Below the pieces are notes generated by a model that saw only the letters and a list, made by a program, of their open reading frames with translations, was not told the origin of the DNA and ran no database searches. A program made the translations under genes and the position numbers. Positions 13,320 to 23,680 of a DNA stretch of 64,000 nt are shown piece by piece. Every line of letters starts with the position of its first letter. Positions within the stretch are counted from its first letter, which is position 1. The DNA is from Epiperipatus broadwayi (Eukaryota > Onychophora > Udeonychophora > Euonychophora > Peripatidae), in assembly GCA_028023455.1 (NCBI GenBank), contig JAQFVV010000049.1, forward strand, positions 6,728,855-6,792,854. The letters are read 5' to 3'.

Positions 13320-13770
13320 TGTTTAACACGGAGGAAAAACTCTCCATACAGTAGCGCCACTCAGTGCAAGCCAGATTAATCAATGGATGCAGGAAGGTTT
13401 ATGCACAAAATCCCTATCTAGTGCCTATTTATCCAATATCGCCAGACTAGTTTCTAGCTTGTGGGTTTCATGAGTGAGGAGCATTGGATCTAAGAGCACT
13501 TCACCTAGATCTTAGGATCTAATGCATCTCTCCAACAAGCTAATAAGATAAAAAGAGGCTGGAGCATTGATTGTATCCTAAGATGTGGATGCAGTACTGT
13601 CAGATCCAAGGCTCCTCACTGATGAAAGCCACAAGCTAGAAACTAGTCAGGGGATATTGGATGAGTAGGCACTAGTTAGGGATTTTATGCACAAACCTTC
13701 CTGTATCCATTGATTATGGCTTGCACTGAGTGGCACCTACTGTACGAAGAGTTTTGTCTCTGCGTTAAAC
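13320..13770. repeat. Inverted pair of hammerhead-motif repeat family A
   Basis: Two copies of one repeat of about 200 bp face each other head to head, with 5' ends near 13545. The right copy (plus) carries CTGATGA at 13619-13625, a short AGC/GCT hairpin with loop CACAA, GAAAC at 13639-13643 and GTC at 13646-13648, in the order of a type I hammerhead ribozyme. Flanking TCCTC and GGGGA can pair as stem I beyond an A-A mismatch. The left copy (minus, 13445-13474) keeps GAAAC and GTC but reads CTCATGA. Both copies then share the ATATTGGAT..., GGGATTTTATGCA/GGGATTTTGTGCA, CATCCATTGATTA and CTTGCACTGAGTGGC segments. The 5' part (GGAGCATT..., CAGATCC) may be a worn tRNA-like promoter. Confidence 0.85.
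13619..13648 (+). ncRNA. Candidate hammerhead ribozyme core (family A)
   Basis: The order CTGATGA, hairpin, GAAAC, TA, GTC is what a hammerhead with a minimal stem III would show, with cleavage expected after the C at 13648. Departures from the usual consensus are an A-A pair at the base of stem II where G-C is normal, only three base pairs in stem II, and a two-nucleotide loop on a two-pair stem III. PLE hammerheads are known for very short stem III, often acting as dimers. Activity is inference only. Confidence 0.45.
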
Positions 13771-15199
13771 AGCTTATGTAGGCCTAAATATGGTGATCAT
13801 GTAATGTTTAGTGGTTTAATATTAATGTTGATGAGGCTGTACAACATGGCATTTTCATATTCAAAAACTTATTATATTTTTGATCAGAAGTATTTTATTT
13901 TATAGTTCACATAATATTATTATAAGTAATCAATGAATACTATAAAGTCTATATGGCCAAAATTATTATATCCATATTACCAGACAATTTTCATATTTGT
14001 GATCATCTTTAGTGAGATGAGTTTGAAAAAAAATTATAGTTACTAAAATATAGTTTTTGACCAAATTATCATACCTATGAAGCTATACATATAAACCAAG
14101 ATATATAGTTATATATGAGTAGATATTTTTAAAAATGTGTTTTTAAATTTTAAACTATTTGCTAAATATATAGATATATTAGATTTAAAACATTATTGTA
14201 TAAGTCTGTGAGATAGAAAGTAAGCTGGAGATATGAATTTAAAAGCATAATGATTTAGAATTTATTTATTAGTCAAGATAATAAAGTCAATCAGTAATTT
14301 TTTTGCTAATAGAAAAGTCCATAATATTTGGGAAGGTTAAAAATAAAGTAACTACAAGCTACAGAATAATGTTTTTTTTATTATTATTATTATTATGTAC
14401 GCTACATTATTATTAATATGAATCTAAAAATTTGTATTTCCATGCAAATGATAGATCATTCTAAGAGAAATGTCATTTACATGGTAGTCGGAAATCAATG
14501 TTGACTTTATAGTATCTTAATAATACACATATGTATGTATTACACACATAAACATATATATGTTAAATATTTTCACAGGTAAGAGATATAAAATTATAAC
14601 TAATTCATCTGTCTATTTTTAATAGTACTATCATAATGACATTTTAATTGGATTGCATTTGATATAAGCTGGTTGATGGCAAATATAATCCAGGTAAAAT
14701 TTAAGTATATGATATTTTTAATTACACACAGTTAAACACAGATTTATTGTAAAAGTTTCCTATTTATCTACAATACAGAAACATCAAAATGTAATAATTC
14801 ACATTAATTATAAGAAGACATTGTGGTGATGGTGAGTAAAGTAAAATTAGTACTCTCGAAAAGCATTTAAAAAAATCTCTTTCAAGTCCAAATTAAATTA
14901 GCATTAGATGCCACATTCTTTATAGTAAGAATGGTTTTGGATGAATTATTATCTCTGATCATCATCATCTGGATGTAGTTTTGTTACCTCGGCATGGTCC
15001 CATAGGACATTGCATGATTTCTTATGTTTAGTGGTGTATAATTGAAATGAATTCAAACAGCAAAATAATTAAATTTGATAAATTAATTTATTTACACGAA
15101 TTATAAAATAAATAAAGTACAACAATTGTAATTCACAAATGAAATAAAATAAAAAAATATTGCAATCAACAACTAAACATAAATATTAAATTTAAAGAT
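13771..15199. other. AT-rich sequence without supported genes
   Basis: Only simple features are visible: an (ATT)n tract near 14373-14420 and scattered A/T runs. No frame, tRNA-like fold or repeat family known from the rest of the window is recognised. Confidence 0.35.
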
Positions 15200-15415
15200 A
15201 TAACAGTTGTGTGCTGACAAGCTGAAAGGTTCTTCTTTTCAAAGGCTCCAATTGAGACAGTCTAATTTATGCCCAAAAGAAAGAGAAAAATAAAAAGAAG
15301 TCAATAGTTTTATCAGTAAGTACTATCGCTATTGTTCCATAAACCTTTTATAAAAAAAAAAAAGCTAATTTTCAGTGAGGAAAATTAAGTTTTACGATTA
15401 TGTGTGAGCACGGAA

Positions 15416-16444
15416 ATGGCTGCCTTCAACAAGGCTATAGCCAAAGCAGATGGTTTAGAAGATTCACTTGGTTACAAGACAAAAGCAACCATTGAGAGCA
15501 AAAGCGAAAAAGCTAATATAAACAAGAATAGACTTCCTGCCAATCCCAGTTATTCATTGAAAATGAATTTAGAAAACCCTAGTAACTCAGATTTTAATCA
15601 TCATGACAGTGAAAGTAACGGAAATAGCAAATTCACAGAAGCTGACTTCGAAAAAAAAAGTAGTAATAAAATAGACCCCGGGACTTTAAACGATAATAAT
15701 TCAATAAACAATTCAAAAAGGAACATTACTGTGAAAAAACCCAGCATAAAAGCCCTAGAACAAAAAAGTTACAAGGCAAAAACTAGTGCACTTCCGTTAT
15801 TACGACATTTTGGTTTCGAAACGGAAGCTGCGGTTTGCGGGAAAACACGTCGGACAAGAAAAACCCCAGAAATTAGCGAGACGATTCCAACTTTTAAATC
15901 GAACAATATGCAATTTAGTGAGACCTACAAAATGACCCAAGAACCAATTTTTTTGGATGAATATAAAGGAAGATATGGGACCAAAACCGCCGGAACAGCA
16001 GCGCCATCGACAAATATGTTTTTCAGAAAATCAGTGCTAGATGGTAACAAACTAAAAATTAAACCTAAAATCAAAGAAACAAGGCCAAATAAAAGTGCTA
16101 AACCCTTTTTACGCTCACAGAATCCACTGAGGAACAATTCTAAGACCACAACAATGAGTTTTTTCACAGGTGAAAATACTTCAAGCGCAAATAAGGATCA
16201 CAATTACCTTAACAAACTAAAAATTAAACCCAAAATCAAAGAAACAAGGCCAAATAAAAGTGCTAAACCCTTTTTACGCTCACAGAATCCACTGAGGAAC
16301 AATTCTAAGACCACAACAATGAGTTTTTTCACAGGTGAAAATGCTTCAAGCTCAAATAAGGATCACAATTACCTTAATGCAAATTTATCAACTCACTGTA
16401 ATATACCAGATACAACTATTATCCCAAAAGTCGATCCAAAATAA
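15416..16444 (+). CDS. LINE ORF1 region, N-terminal part with internal 55-residue duplication
   Basis: This is an open frame of about 342 codons from the first in-frame ATG (the frame is open from 15404, but GTG is not a likely start here). The product is rich in Asn, Ser, Lys and Thr and looks disordered and basic, as RNA-binding ORF1 leaders often are. Two consecutive 165-bp direct repeats (from 16046 and 16211) encode the same 55 residues, beginning NKLKIKPKIKETRPNK, with only a few differences. I recognise no folded domain. It lies at the 5' end of the LINE, 131 bp before the next open segment in another frame, and was probably once continuous with it. Confidence 0.65.
   Translation: MAAFNKAIAKADGLEDSLGYKTKATIESKSEKANINKNRLPANPSYSLKMNLENPSNSDFNHHDSESNGNSKFTEADFEKKSSNKIDPGTLNDNNSINNSKRNITVKKPSIKALEQKSYKAKTSALPLLRHFGFETEAAVCGKTRRTRKTPEISETIPTFKSNNMQFSETYKMTQEPIFLDEYKGRYGTKTAGTAAPSTNMFFRKSVLDGNKLKIKPKIKETRPNKSAKPFLRSQNPLRNNSKTTTMSFFTGENTSSANKDHNYLNKLKIKPKIKETRPNKSAKPFLRSQNPLRNNSKTTTMSFFTGENASSSNKDHNYLNANLSTHCNIPDTTIIPKVDPK
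16046..16375 (+). repeat. In-frame 165-bp tandem duplication
   Basis: The unit starting at 16046 is repeated at 16211. The two copies differ at only a few bases (for example AATACTTCAAGCGCA versus AATGCTTCAAGCTCA), so the duplication is younger than much of the decay in the element. It preserves frame because 165 is a multiple of three. Confidence 0.95.
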
Positions 16445-16575
16445 AGAAACTGTTCTAAATGCCTAAAAAACCCAAAAATAAGGTGTAGCTATACTCAAAC
16501 TCTAACAATCCTACCCCTCCCAATCTTATAGAAGAGAATAAAACCAAAGTAAACTCCCCACAATGCTCATTGTCA

Positions 16576-17178
16576 ATGAACAAAGTTGAAGACCCAGATA
16601 TGCAGTCTCAAGAAGGTATCTATGACTACCATAACCTTCAGATCAGTACAAATAAAAATACCACCAACCCCAAATCTGTCCCCAGCCCCAAAGCAAACTC
16701 ATATAGTTTTCATTTCTCCAACTCTGGTGATAACACTGAAAACATGAGGCCAGTATCAAACAAGGCACCAAATGAAGACAGAAAGATGATCCGAATCAAT
16801 AATCACAGTAGCAATTACAATTTTGATTTTCCGGCTTTAGGAAACAATTCAAAGGTAGTAAGTAAGAATGATACATATAACAAGGACCATAACACTCAGA
16901 ATAGAAGCAGCATACCTCCCTTATCATATGCTCGAATGACAGCAGCAAGCACAGAACACACAAATCCTACAAACTACAACCCTCAACAATATGATAATAA
17001 CAAATCTGAGCTAAGCACACTTGCTAAGTCACTATTAATCATGGATAATGATCATGAATATGAAGACCAAAGCACAGATCAAAAAGAATCAGGAGTGACT
17101 CCAATTATAGAAGATACTCCAACATCCCATATGGTCATCAATGACCACTTTAATCAGTCAATACCTGTGCCTTGTTGA
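16576..17178 (+). CDS. LINE ORF1 region, middle part (disordered, polar)
   Basis: This is an open frame of 200 codons from ATG 16576, itself extending upstream in frame to a stop near 16486. Composition is rich in Asn, Ser, Thr, Pro and acidic residues, with no domain recognised. It ends in TGA at 17176-17178, whose last base is the A of ATG for the next frame (TGATG). Such an overlap can allow stop-restart coupling in retrotransposons, but a simple frameshift mutation in a once-continuous ORF1 would look the same. Confidence 0.6.
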   Translation: MNKVEDPDMQSQEGIYDYHNLQISTNKNTTNPKSVPSPKANSYSFHFSNSGDNTENMRPVSNKAPNEDRKMIRINNHSSNYNFDFPALGNNSKVVSKNDTYNKDHNTQNRSSIPPLSYARMTAASTEHTNPTNYNPQQYDNNKSELSTLAKSLLIMDNDHEYEDQSTDQKESGVTPIIEDTPTSHMVINDHFNQSIPVPC

Positions 17179-17885
17179 TGAGGTCCTTTCAACCCTACAG
17201 AAATAATAATACCCTGATTTTTTCCACGACAGACCATATCATATCCTTTTATAAATTCCCCACCCAATCATTGTTTGATCTCTTTAAGGCAAAAGGGATA
17301 TGGTCCTCCATATATAAAGTTTTATTTCACCCTAATGACCGCTATGTGGCCATACAATTCACCAACCCCTTTGTCAAGGAAGCCTTCAGAAACACATATA
17401 AAACATTAGCAGGCAGATATTTGGTGACTGTGGACTTGGATAGATCGATGTGTATAAGTGGAATGGTCAAGAATTGTGGTGTTGAATTTCAACAATCAGA
17501 GCTTCAACAAATCCTCGCACCATATGGGAAAATTACATCCTTTGCTTACAGACAACTTCAGAATGTTGGAGCTGAGGTTTTCACAAACATTGCAGAATTC
17601 AGAATTTTACTTGCCAAAGGAGTGTCCCCATTGGCTGTGCCTGGGTTGGTGGAGTACTGCGAGGCCTCACTACTGATTATTCTCAGAGGGGTTTCCCCAC
17701 AGTGTTTCCACTGTTCCCAGAGGGGACACCTAATGAGAGACTACCCGGATCGAAAATGCATACATTGTGGATCTATACGCAAGAAATTCCACAGATGTAA
17801 CCGAAAGGGACCCCAGATGATTCATTCCAGTTTGCAAGAAAATAATATGATGAGGTATTATCCAACTCAGAGGTCTTTCAATTAA
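17178..17885 (+). CDS. LINE ORF1 protein, C-terminal part with CCHC zinc knuckles
   Basis: From ATG 17178 this frame gives about 235 residues. The first two-thirds look like the RNA-binding ORF1 region of L1/Tx1-type elements (a YVAIQF segment, then a second segment around YGKITSFAYR that resembles an RRM-like fold). Near residues 175-210 there are two zinc-knuckle-like motifs: CFHCSQRGHLMRDYP, which lacks the final Cys (Tyr instead), and CIHC...HRC. The family role is nucleic-acid binding and RNP formation for retrotransposition. The missing Cys suggests damage or a variant knuckle. It sits 38 bp upstream of a further open piece in another frame. Confidence 0.75.
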   Translation: MRSFQPYRNNNTLIFSTTDHIISFYKFPTQSLFDLFKAKGIWSSIYKVLFHPNDRYVAIQFTNPFVKEAFRNTYKTLAGRYLVTVDLDRSMCISGMVKNCGVEFQQSELQQILAPYGKITSFAYRQLQNVGAEVFTNIAEFRILLAKGVSPLAVPGLVEYCEASLLIILRGVSPQCFHCSQRGHLMRDYPDRKCIHCGSIRKKFHRCNRKGPQMIHSSLQENNMMRYYPTQRSFN

Positions 17886-18415
17886 GAAAGCCAAAGCAAC
17901 AAAATCATCATAGTAGATCCGAAATGCAAGAAACAGAACAGATAGTCACCCAAGACAATGACATATTCATGTCTGAAAATTCTGAGAATGCACAGCCCGA
18001 GAATAATTCCAAGCAAGAATCAGAAGATAAACTTGTAACACCATCCACAACAGGAAGGCAAAAAGATCCAAGAGGCCTAAACCATTATCTTCTTCTTCTA
18101 CAGAATGTGATGAATCAGAATTTGTGGGGGATCTCATAGAATTACATGAAACAGCAAACCAGGAATGCCCACCTAAGGGATAGAAGACACGAACTAGTTC
18201 ACCAACACAGGTAGACTATCTGAATGGCCCAATACCCCTCAGCCTGAAAGATTCCCCTTTGCAAATCACCCCATTGGAAAATGGTCACCCAGAACTGATA
18301 TCTCTAGTTGAGGAGATTGAAACACCTTCTACTCTCACAGCATCAGAGGGAGGCTCTATTCCTGAGGTCACAGTAGAAGGAGAGCTTGACCCAGGGGACC
18401 CACCTGGAGACTAGT
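17886..18415 (+). pseudogene. LINE ORF1 C-terminal acidic tail, broken
   Basis: Two frames carry polar and acidic peptide: 17924-18139 (MQETEQIVTQDND...) and a continuing frame through about 18413 with repeated Glu/Pro/Ser/Thr (a PLSLKDSPLQI... then ...EGELDPGDPPGD-stop). The shift of frame near 18060-18120 and internal stops show it is broken. It ends 35 bp before the ATG of the endonuclease frame, fitting an ORF1-ORF2 boundary. Confidence 0.5.
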
Positions 18416-18448
18416 CTAACTCATCAAGTGGGTATTAGGTCATCAATA

Positions 18449-19123
18449 ATGTATATTGCATCACTGAACATAAGGGGCTTGAACACCACTAACAGGGCAT
18501 ATGCCCTGATACATTGGTTCAAACAGCACAACCCAGACATACTATGCTTATGCGAAACTAAATTATACCTTCGATCTGATAACAAAATCATTGATCTACT
18601 ACAGACTATGGGTTACCTACACTACTCCTTTTCTAATACTCCATCAGGAGGAGTAGCTATAATAATAAATAAAAAAATCATCCATCTCCTTCTTCAAAAT
18701 TTTGATGGTCAATTTAAATTGTCTAATTGCAATAGTACAAGATAAAGGCCACTCATTTGACATAGTAAATTTGTACCTTCCAAAGGACCCTGAAACAGTA
18801 TTTAGTGTTATAAACTCAATCAATAGCACCTTGAGAACCAGCCCTTTCCCAACCTTAATAATTGGTGATTATAATCACAAATATGACCAATTCCAGGCCA
18901 AATATGCAGGCCGCCTTAGCCAGCCTCTTCTGAGTGGTAAACGGTTTTTCTGTGAAGGTGATTATTCCTTTTATACTAAGTCAGCCCATTCATTGATTGA
19001 CCTGATATATGTATCCAACTTTGATCCCAGGAATGGAGGCAAAGTTATACCCTGTTGCCTTCTCGGATCATCATGCTGTGCTTGTCAAAATATTGGCACT
19101 CAGTGATGATCAACCTAGAAACT
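18449..19123 (+). pseudogene. LINE ORF2: EEP-type (apurinic-like) endonuclease domain, frameshifted
   Basis: The ATG at 18449 starts MYIASLNIRGLN, the N-terminal motif of exonuclease-endonuclease-phosphatase endonucleases. LCLCETKL (catalytic Glu) follows near 18540-18565, GDYN (18864-18875) is the GDFN motif, and FSDHHAV (19060-19080) is the SDH motif. All catalytic signatures are therefore visible, but spread over three frames, with shifts near 18715 and near 19010. The domain nicks target DNA to prime reverse transcription in this family. It lies directly upstream of the RT. Confidence 0.85.
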
Positions 19124-21187
19124 CCCTAGAAAGAATGACCCGCATGCTAACTAAATCGAACATAACCACTAAATTAGTATCTGAGTCATACATTGCCTTC
19201 AATAAAATTAAGTTGTTGTCCCTGCCTGCAATAAGAGGCTGGAGGCTCTTCACTAAATCCCTTGCTGACAGCATTAATATATCCACTCAGAAGTCCAGGG
19301 GTCCTGTATGCTTAATTAGTGAACTGGACCATATTGCATATAAATTACAACATATGCCATATGAGGCTCATAATGTTCCCCAAAAAATTGAACTGAAAAT
19401 TAAATACAGTCTTATACAGAGGGAGGTTGCCGAATACCTCTCTATTAAAAGAGCTCAGCAATTCATTGAACACCAACATTGCTGGACCTGGGGTTATCTC
19501 AAGTGGGCCTTGGAACCAACAGCAAATCCAGGGCACCAGGTTCAATTGAGATAGATGGCAACAAATATGTTGGTGCATCCATGCTGCTCAGGATCAGACA
19601 GCATTACATAAAAAAATTTAATCCCAATAGTGTTAACAGAATTAGGAGAACATTCTCCATGGAAAATACACACACAAAATAACTGAGGCCAGAATCCTGG
19701 CAATGCTTAGAGCCTTTCCTGATGGCACACATCCTGGGCTGCATGGAATCCCAAAACTCCTTCTGCTGCACCTGAGCTCATTCACAATACCGATTGTTAA
19801 GAAGATGGTGGATATACTGGCTGATGGCAGTCGGGAAATTAGTGGGATTTACCCCATTGCAATGGTCCCCCTCCTCAAAAAACCCAGGGCCATATGAGCT
19901 GGGGAATCTGCGACCTATTTTTATGATTCCACTACTGATAAAAACAATCGAAAACCTCATCAAAGAAGACATACAGAAGATCATTATTGATAAACTGTCA
20001 GCCTTCCAATTTGCAAAGAAGGGGAGCTCGACTGCAGAAGCCATCAGTCATTTCGCCTCATAGTGGATCACATATGCAGGAATAAAATGGTCCGGCCAGT
20101 TGTGGTCCAACTCAACTTTTCTGGTGCTTTTGACTGTGTGCAGATTAATGTGTTACTCAGTATACTGGAGAAACTCCAAGTGCCCCAGGCATATCTCCAA
20201 ATGATTGAGAATCTTCTACAGAATAGAGAAATCTTTCTCTCACTGGATGGCTGAGTGGCTCCAGGATTTCAGCCCTCTGTTTCAATACCACAGGGTTTGC
20301 CACTGAGTGCTCTCCTCTTCATGGCTTACCTCAACCCATTGCTGTTACGCATTGAGGCATCCATTGAGGGAATTGCCATCCCTTTGTTGAGAGAGATGGT
20401 CTACCATGTATCCTACATGGATGATGTGACTGTGTTTCTCTCGTCACAGGATGAGGTTGGTAGGCTGGAGGAGCTCTTGGATCAATTTGGTTCCGAATCA
20501 GGTCTAAGAGTTAATGAGGCAAAATCGGCCATGTGGTCGATCAGAACTGGAAAACAGATCCAGGGGAGATTCTGAGCACCCCCCAGAAGTTTCTCAGCTT
20601 TAGCCTGGCCTCCCCTCCTAGTGTCATGAGAAGGGAGCTGGAGGAAAATATTCTCACAAAGGTTAAGAACACAGTGGCATCCCTAACCAAGGTCCCACTC
20701 TCCTTGTTGGGGAAGGTCGCACTATTAAATGCAGCTGTGCTACCCAAAAATCACCTATTTTCTGGCCGGTTTTTCCCCTACTAAGACCTTTATAAAAAAG
20801 GTGGAGACTCAAAGTAGGAGGCTTTGCTGGGGCATGAGAACAGCAGTAATTGGCCTCAACTTCCTTCAAAAGCCTAAATCACAAAATGGACTCGGACTCT
20901 ATTCAATCAACACCTTCTTAATCCAGAAAGCCCACAATATTTTAACCAAACTATTTCAGGATAATCCAAAAATGGAAAGCCCCCTACCAATAAATGAGGT
21001 TGAACCCACTGACCCCCCCCCAAGAAAGGGTAACATTTGGTTACAGCAACAGGTCACACTCGTGACTAAAAATGTAACAATGTCCAATTCCCTTTTCAAT
21101 GGCAAGCTTTCCTATTGGGACACCCATGCTCTAATCAATGGTAGCAGTCCCATCATTAAGACCAGACTTCAGCTAGGGATCAAATAG
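19124..21187 (+). pseudogene. LINE ORF2: reverse transcriptase domain, frameshifted, motif A mutated
   Basis: The linker (19124-19700) is followed by RT motifs: NLRPIFMIP near 19905-19935, motif A LNFSGAFD at 20111-20134, motif B IPQGLPLSALLF near 20285-20320, YMDD at 20414-20425, and GLRVNEAKS after it. The thumb-like LSLLGKVALLNAAVLPK follows near 20700-20750. At motif A the usual catalytic Asp of (I/L)DxxxAFD reads Asn (AAC at 20114-20116). Stops and shifts occur near 19550, 19680, 19897, 20060, 20252, 20573 and 20780. The family copies element RNA at the target nick; this copy is inactive. Confidence 0.85.
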
Positions 21188-21675
21188 CTTGCAGGGTTAA
21201 TAAAGTTCTGGAAGCTGGAGGCGAAATTAGTAGACTTTATAATTAAAGTTAACCTTGAGGCCCTACCAATGGCTGCATTCCTCCACCACAAGCGGAGGTA
21301 TAAAATGGATCCGATATGCCCTCTGTGCAAGAAAACCAATGAAATGATTTTCCACATTCTTCAGGAATGTGAGACCTGGAATAAACTATGCTACCTGACA
21401 TTGCAAAAGACCACAGATAAAGACTGGGCCTGGGTGGATATGGTGAAAGCTTTTAAAAAGGGCTCCTTTGGCAGTGTTAGATTGGCAACTTATGTTAACT
21501 TTGTCATCTGGTTGGCATGAAATAAGGTAACTTTTGAAAAGGGTATTGATTACAATATTGAGGTATTATACTTCAAATTGTTAAATGACACCAAGGACCA
21601 TGACAAGAGGACATGCCAGCCATGGCTAACCGATCAGACTTGGAACGAGATCAAACTAGGACCATGCCTAGTGTA
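21188..21675 (+). pseudogene. LINE ORF2 C-terminus with zf-RVT zinc-binding motif
   Basis: After a stop at 21185-21187 the frame continues with helical, charged sequence and then the RT-associated zinc-binding motif: CPLC at about 21317-21328, followed by FHILQEC near 21350-21372. This CPxC...H...C pattern is typical at the ORF2 end of L1/Tx1-type LINEs. A stop near 21518 is followed by recognisable residual coding to about 21675 (CQPWLTDQTWNEIKLG). It is contiguous with the RT. Confidence 0.75.
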
Positions 21676-22490
21676 GTGCTTACCTTACATAATAAATAAA
21701 TCGATATATTAGTAATTAGAAATTATAACAGCCCAAAGAGCACTAACATATCATGATGATAAATGCTAGGAAATGAAGGTAGTTAAGCCTGAACAAATTA
21801 ATAAAAGATTAGGAATAGATAGAAGGGAAACTGACTGCTCTACCAAGAAATAAGCATATATGCAAACCAAGAAATAAGCATATATACCTATAAACCCATT
21901 TATAACAGAACTGGGAGAGCTTTAATGGTGAAATAGACTTGTACAATTGGACAATCCAAACACCTTCTCATTTATAACAGTACTGGGAATGCTCAAATGG
22001 TGAAATAGACTTGTACAATTAGACAATCCAAGGACAATATTCCCACTGCAACTGAAACGGTTGCCTTGTTTCTTTCAAGCTATGACCCCAAATAATAATG
22101 AGACACGAATAGAAGTGTTCTGAAAGTGTAACATTGCTGTTAATATAACAACATTTTTGTCTTCAAATAACTAATGGAGAAATGGACATGTATAATTGGA
22201 CAGTTTTGTGAACAATAATTTCAGCATAAGAAGTTGGGTTTATGTGTGTAAGTCTGGAAGGGCAGGTGAATTTTGTGTCACTGCACTTCTGGAACTATTA
22301 ATATCCCACTCACCTATCCATACATTTATACTTGAATGTTCAAAATCATATGCATTGAATCAAGTGTATGGGTGCGGATGCGCTTTACACGCACCGACAC
22401 TCCCTAAATTTCTTTGTAATGATTCTTGTTGATTGCATTGTAAAACTTATGCCTCTTAAATCATCTTGAGGCACAAATAAAGGCATTTGA
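21676..22490 (+). other. LINE 3' UTR with 72-bp tandem repeats
   Basis: After the coding end there is about 800 bp of non-coding sequence matching the element's composition. ACCAAGAAATAAGCATATAT occurs twice (about 21842 and 21867). A 72-bp unit starting CATTTATAACAG occurs at 21897 and 21969, with a partial third echo (GGAGAAATGGACATGTATAA...) near 22172. An AATAAAG polyadenylation-like word near 22478 marks the likely end. A 78-codon open stretch at 22196-22432 has no domain and I do not call it a gene. Confidence 0.6.
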
Positions 22491-23669
22491 AAGTAAATTT
22501 AAAGATAATTATGAATATACAGAAATCCTTACTAATATTAATATTAAGGCCTTAAATTTGACTATAAAAAAGAGATTTTATCTAAATAATAAAATGTTTT
22601 AATTATAGTTTTTTGTAGATATTGTAAAACTTACATTTCAAAGACATCTTTGATAATAGTCTTTATAAATTCAGTCTTTTGTGAATTAACCTCCTTGTGT
22701 GCCAATGACTGTAGGCAACAGGAATGAGACATGTATATCTTAGGAATTATGGCTGAGTTCTCTTACTACAACATTGTTTTCTTCTTGTAAGTAGGCAACA
22801 TTGTACTCTATTCATGATCAACATTCACATCTGAATGAAACTACATAGTTCCAGGTTTTGGACTGGCGTATCTTTGGCACTTTTATCACCATTTGTAAAT
22901 ACTCTTTTTATAGCAAATATTATCATGATTGCTGAAGTAGGTATAATATTGAAAAATACTTTTTTAAAACAGTCAGCAATGTAAACTATTTGAAACTACT
23001 CCGTGTCCACAACAACAATCTGTAAAAAAATATTTTAAATAGTGGTTTTTCTTTCCTATTAAAGATGAAGTTACCACAGCTATTGCATCACACAATTACT
23101 GATTATAGTCCTGTGTTTCTTTATTGTTATCATCACTCTTTTCACATCTCTTCCTAGACTATACTAAACCTACTGTTGTTTTTTTAAACTTATTTATACA
23201 TTTTGTCATAAAACAAGGACATCATATCCCGTCATCCTAATTTTTTAGTGGTATTTATTTTTGTTATCTTGATAAAAGTTTTTATCACCTTAAACAAACA
23301 AATTACTCTGCACTAATTTTTATATTGGAATGTTTTACAAAATATTTTTTATCTCAAATTAGAATACAGATTTAACTTTACACAACATATTTTTCTTTCA
23401 TCTTCAGTTAGTTATTTTACAAATAATAATTTTTTTTTATTTTTATGTGTGTTGATTAGAAGAAAAAAAAGATAAAAGAGAAAACAAAATCATGACTGAC
23501 CTTAGAAATTCATACTTAACCTTTTTAATTTTTTATAATTCTAAATAAAATATTTGGATTCAACCTCAAATTTACCATTAGAAAAAGACAATTTGTTACA
23601 TTAAGCCTCTTCCAGAAGGTGAATATCAAAGAGCATAAAATGTTATCTTTTTTAAAAAAAAAAACAACT
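22491..23669. other. AT-rich sequence with no recognised feature
   Basis: No open frame or RNA gene is supported. It contains A- and T-rich tracts, including a poly(A) run near 23653-23664 just before the next SINE's target duplication. Confidence 0.35.
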
Positions 23670-23680
23670 AACTAATCTGC

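Larger units (their letters stand above)
15200..22490 (+). mobile_element. L1/Tx1-like LINE retrotransposon, near full length, inactive
   Basis: This is the largest coherent element. In order it has a short 5' leader, an Asn/Lys-rich ORF1 region ending in zinc knuckles, an EEP-type endonuclease, a reverse transcriptase with a YMDD box, a zf-RVT C-terminus and a 3' UTR ending near an AATAAAG signal. Codon composition is clearly less AT-rich than the flanks. The domain order and the RT/zf-RVT style resemble the L1/Tx1 group. Multiple frameshifts and stops, and a changed catalytic residue, mean it cannot move by itself. The exact 5' end is uncertain and I could not find target-site duplications. 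Confidence 0.85.

Noticed and set aside
15404-15415. Start of the LINE ORF1 frame at GTG 15404
   Set aside because: Eukaryotic translation would use ATG; the first in-frame ATG is at 15416.
15925-16167. Minus-strand open frame of 80 codons
   Set aside because: It is a shadow of the plus-strand ORF1 frame, hydrophobic only because it is antisense to an Asn/Lys-rich region.
22196-22432. 78-codon open frame after the LINE
   Set aside because: It lies in the element's 3' UTR, uses a non-ATG start and has no domain.
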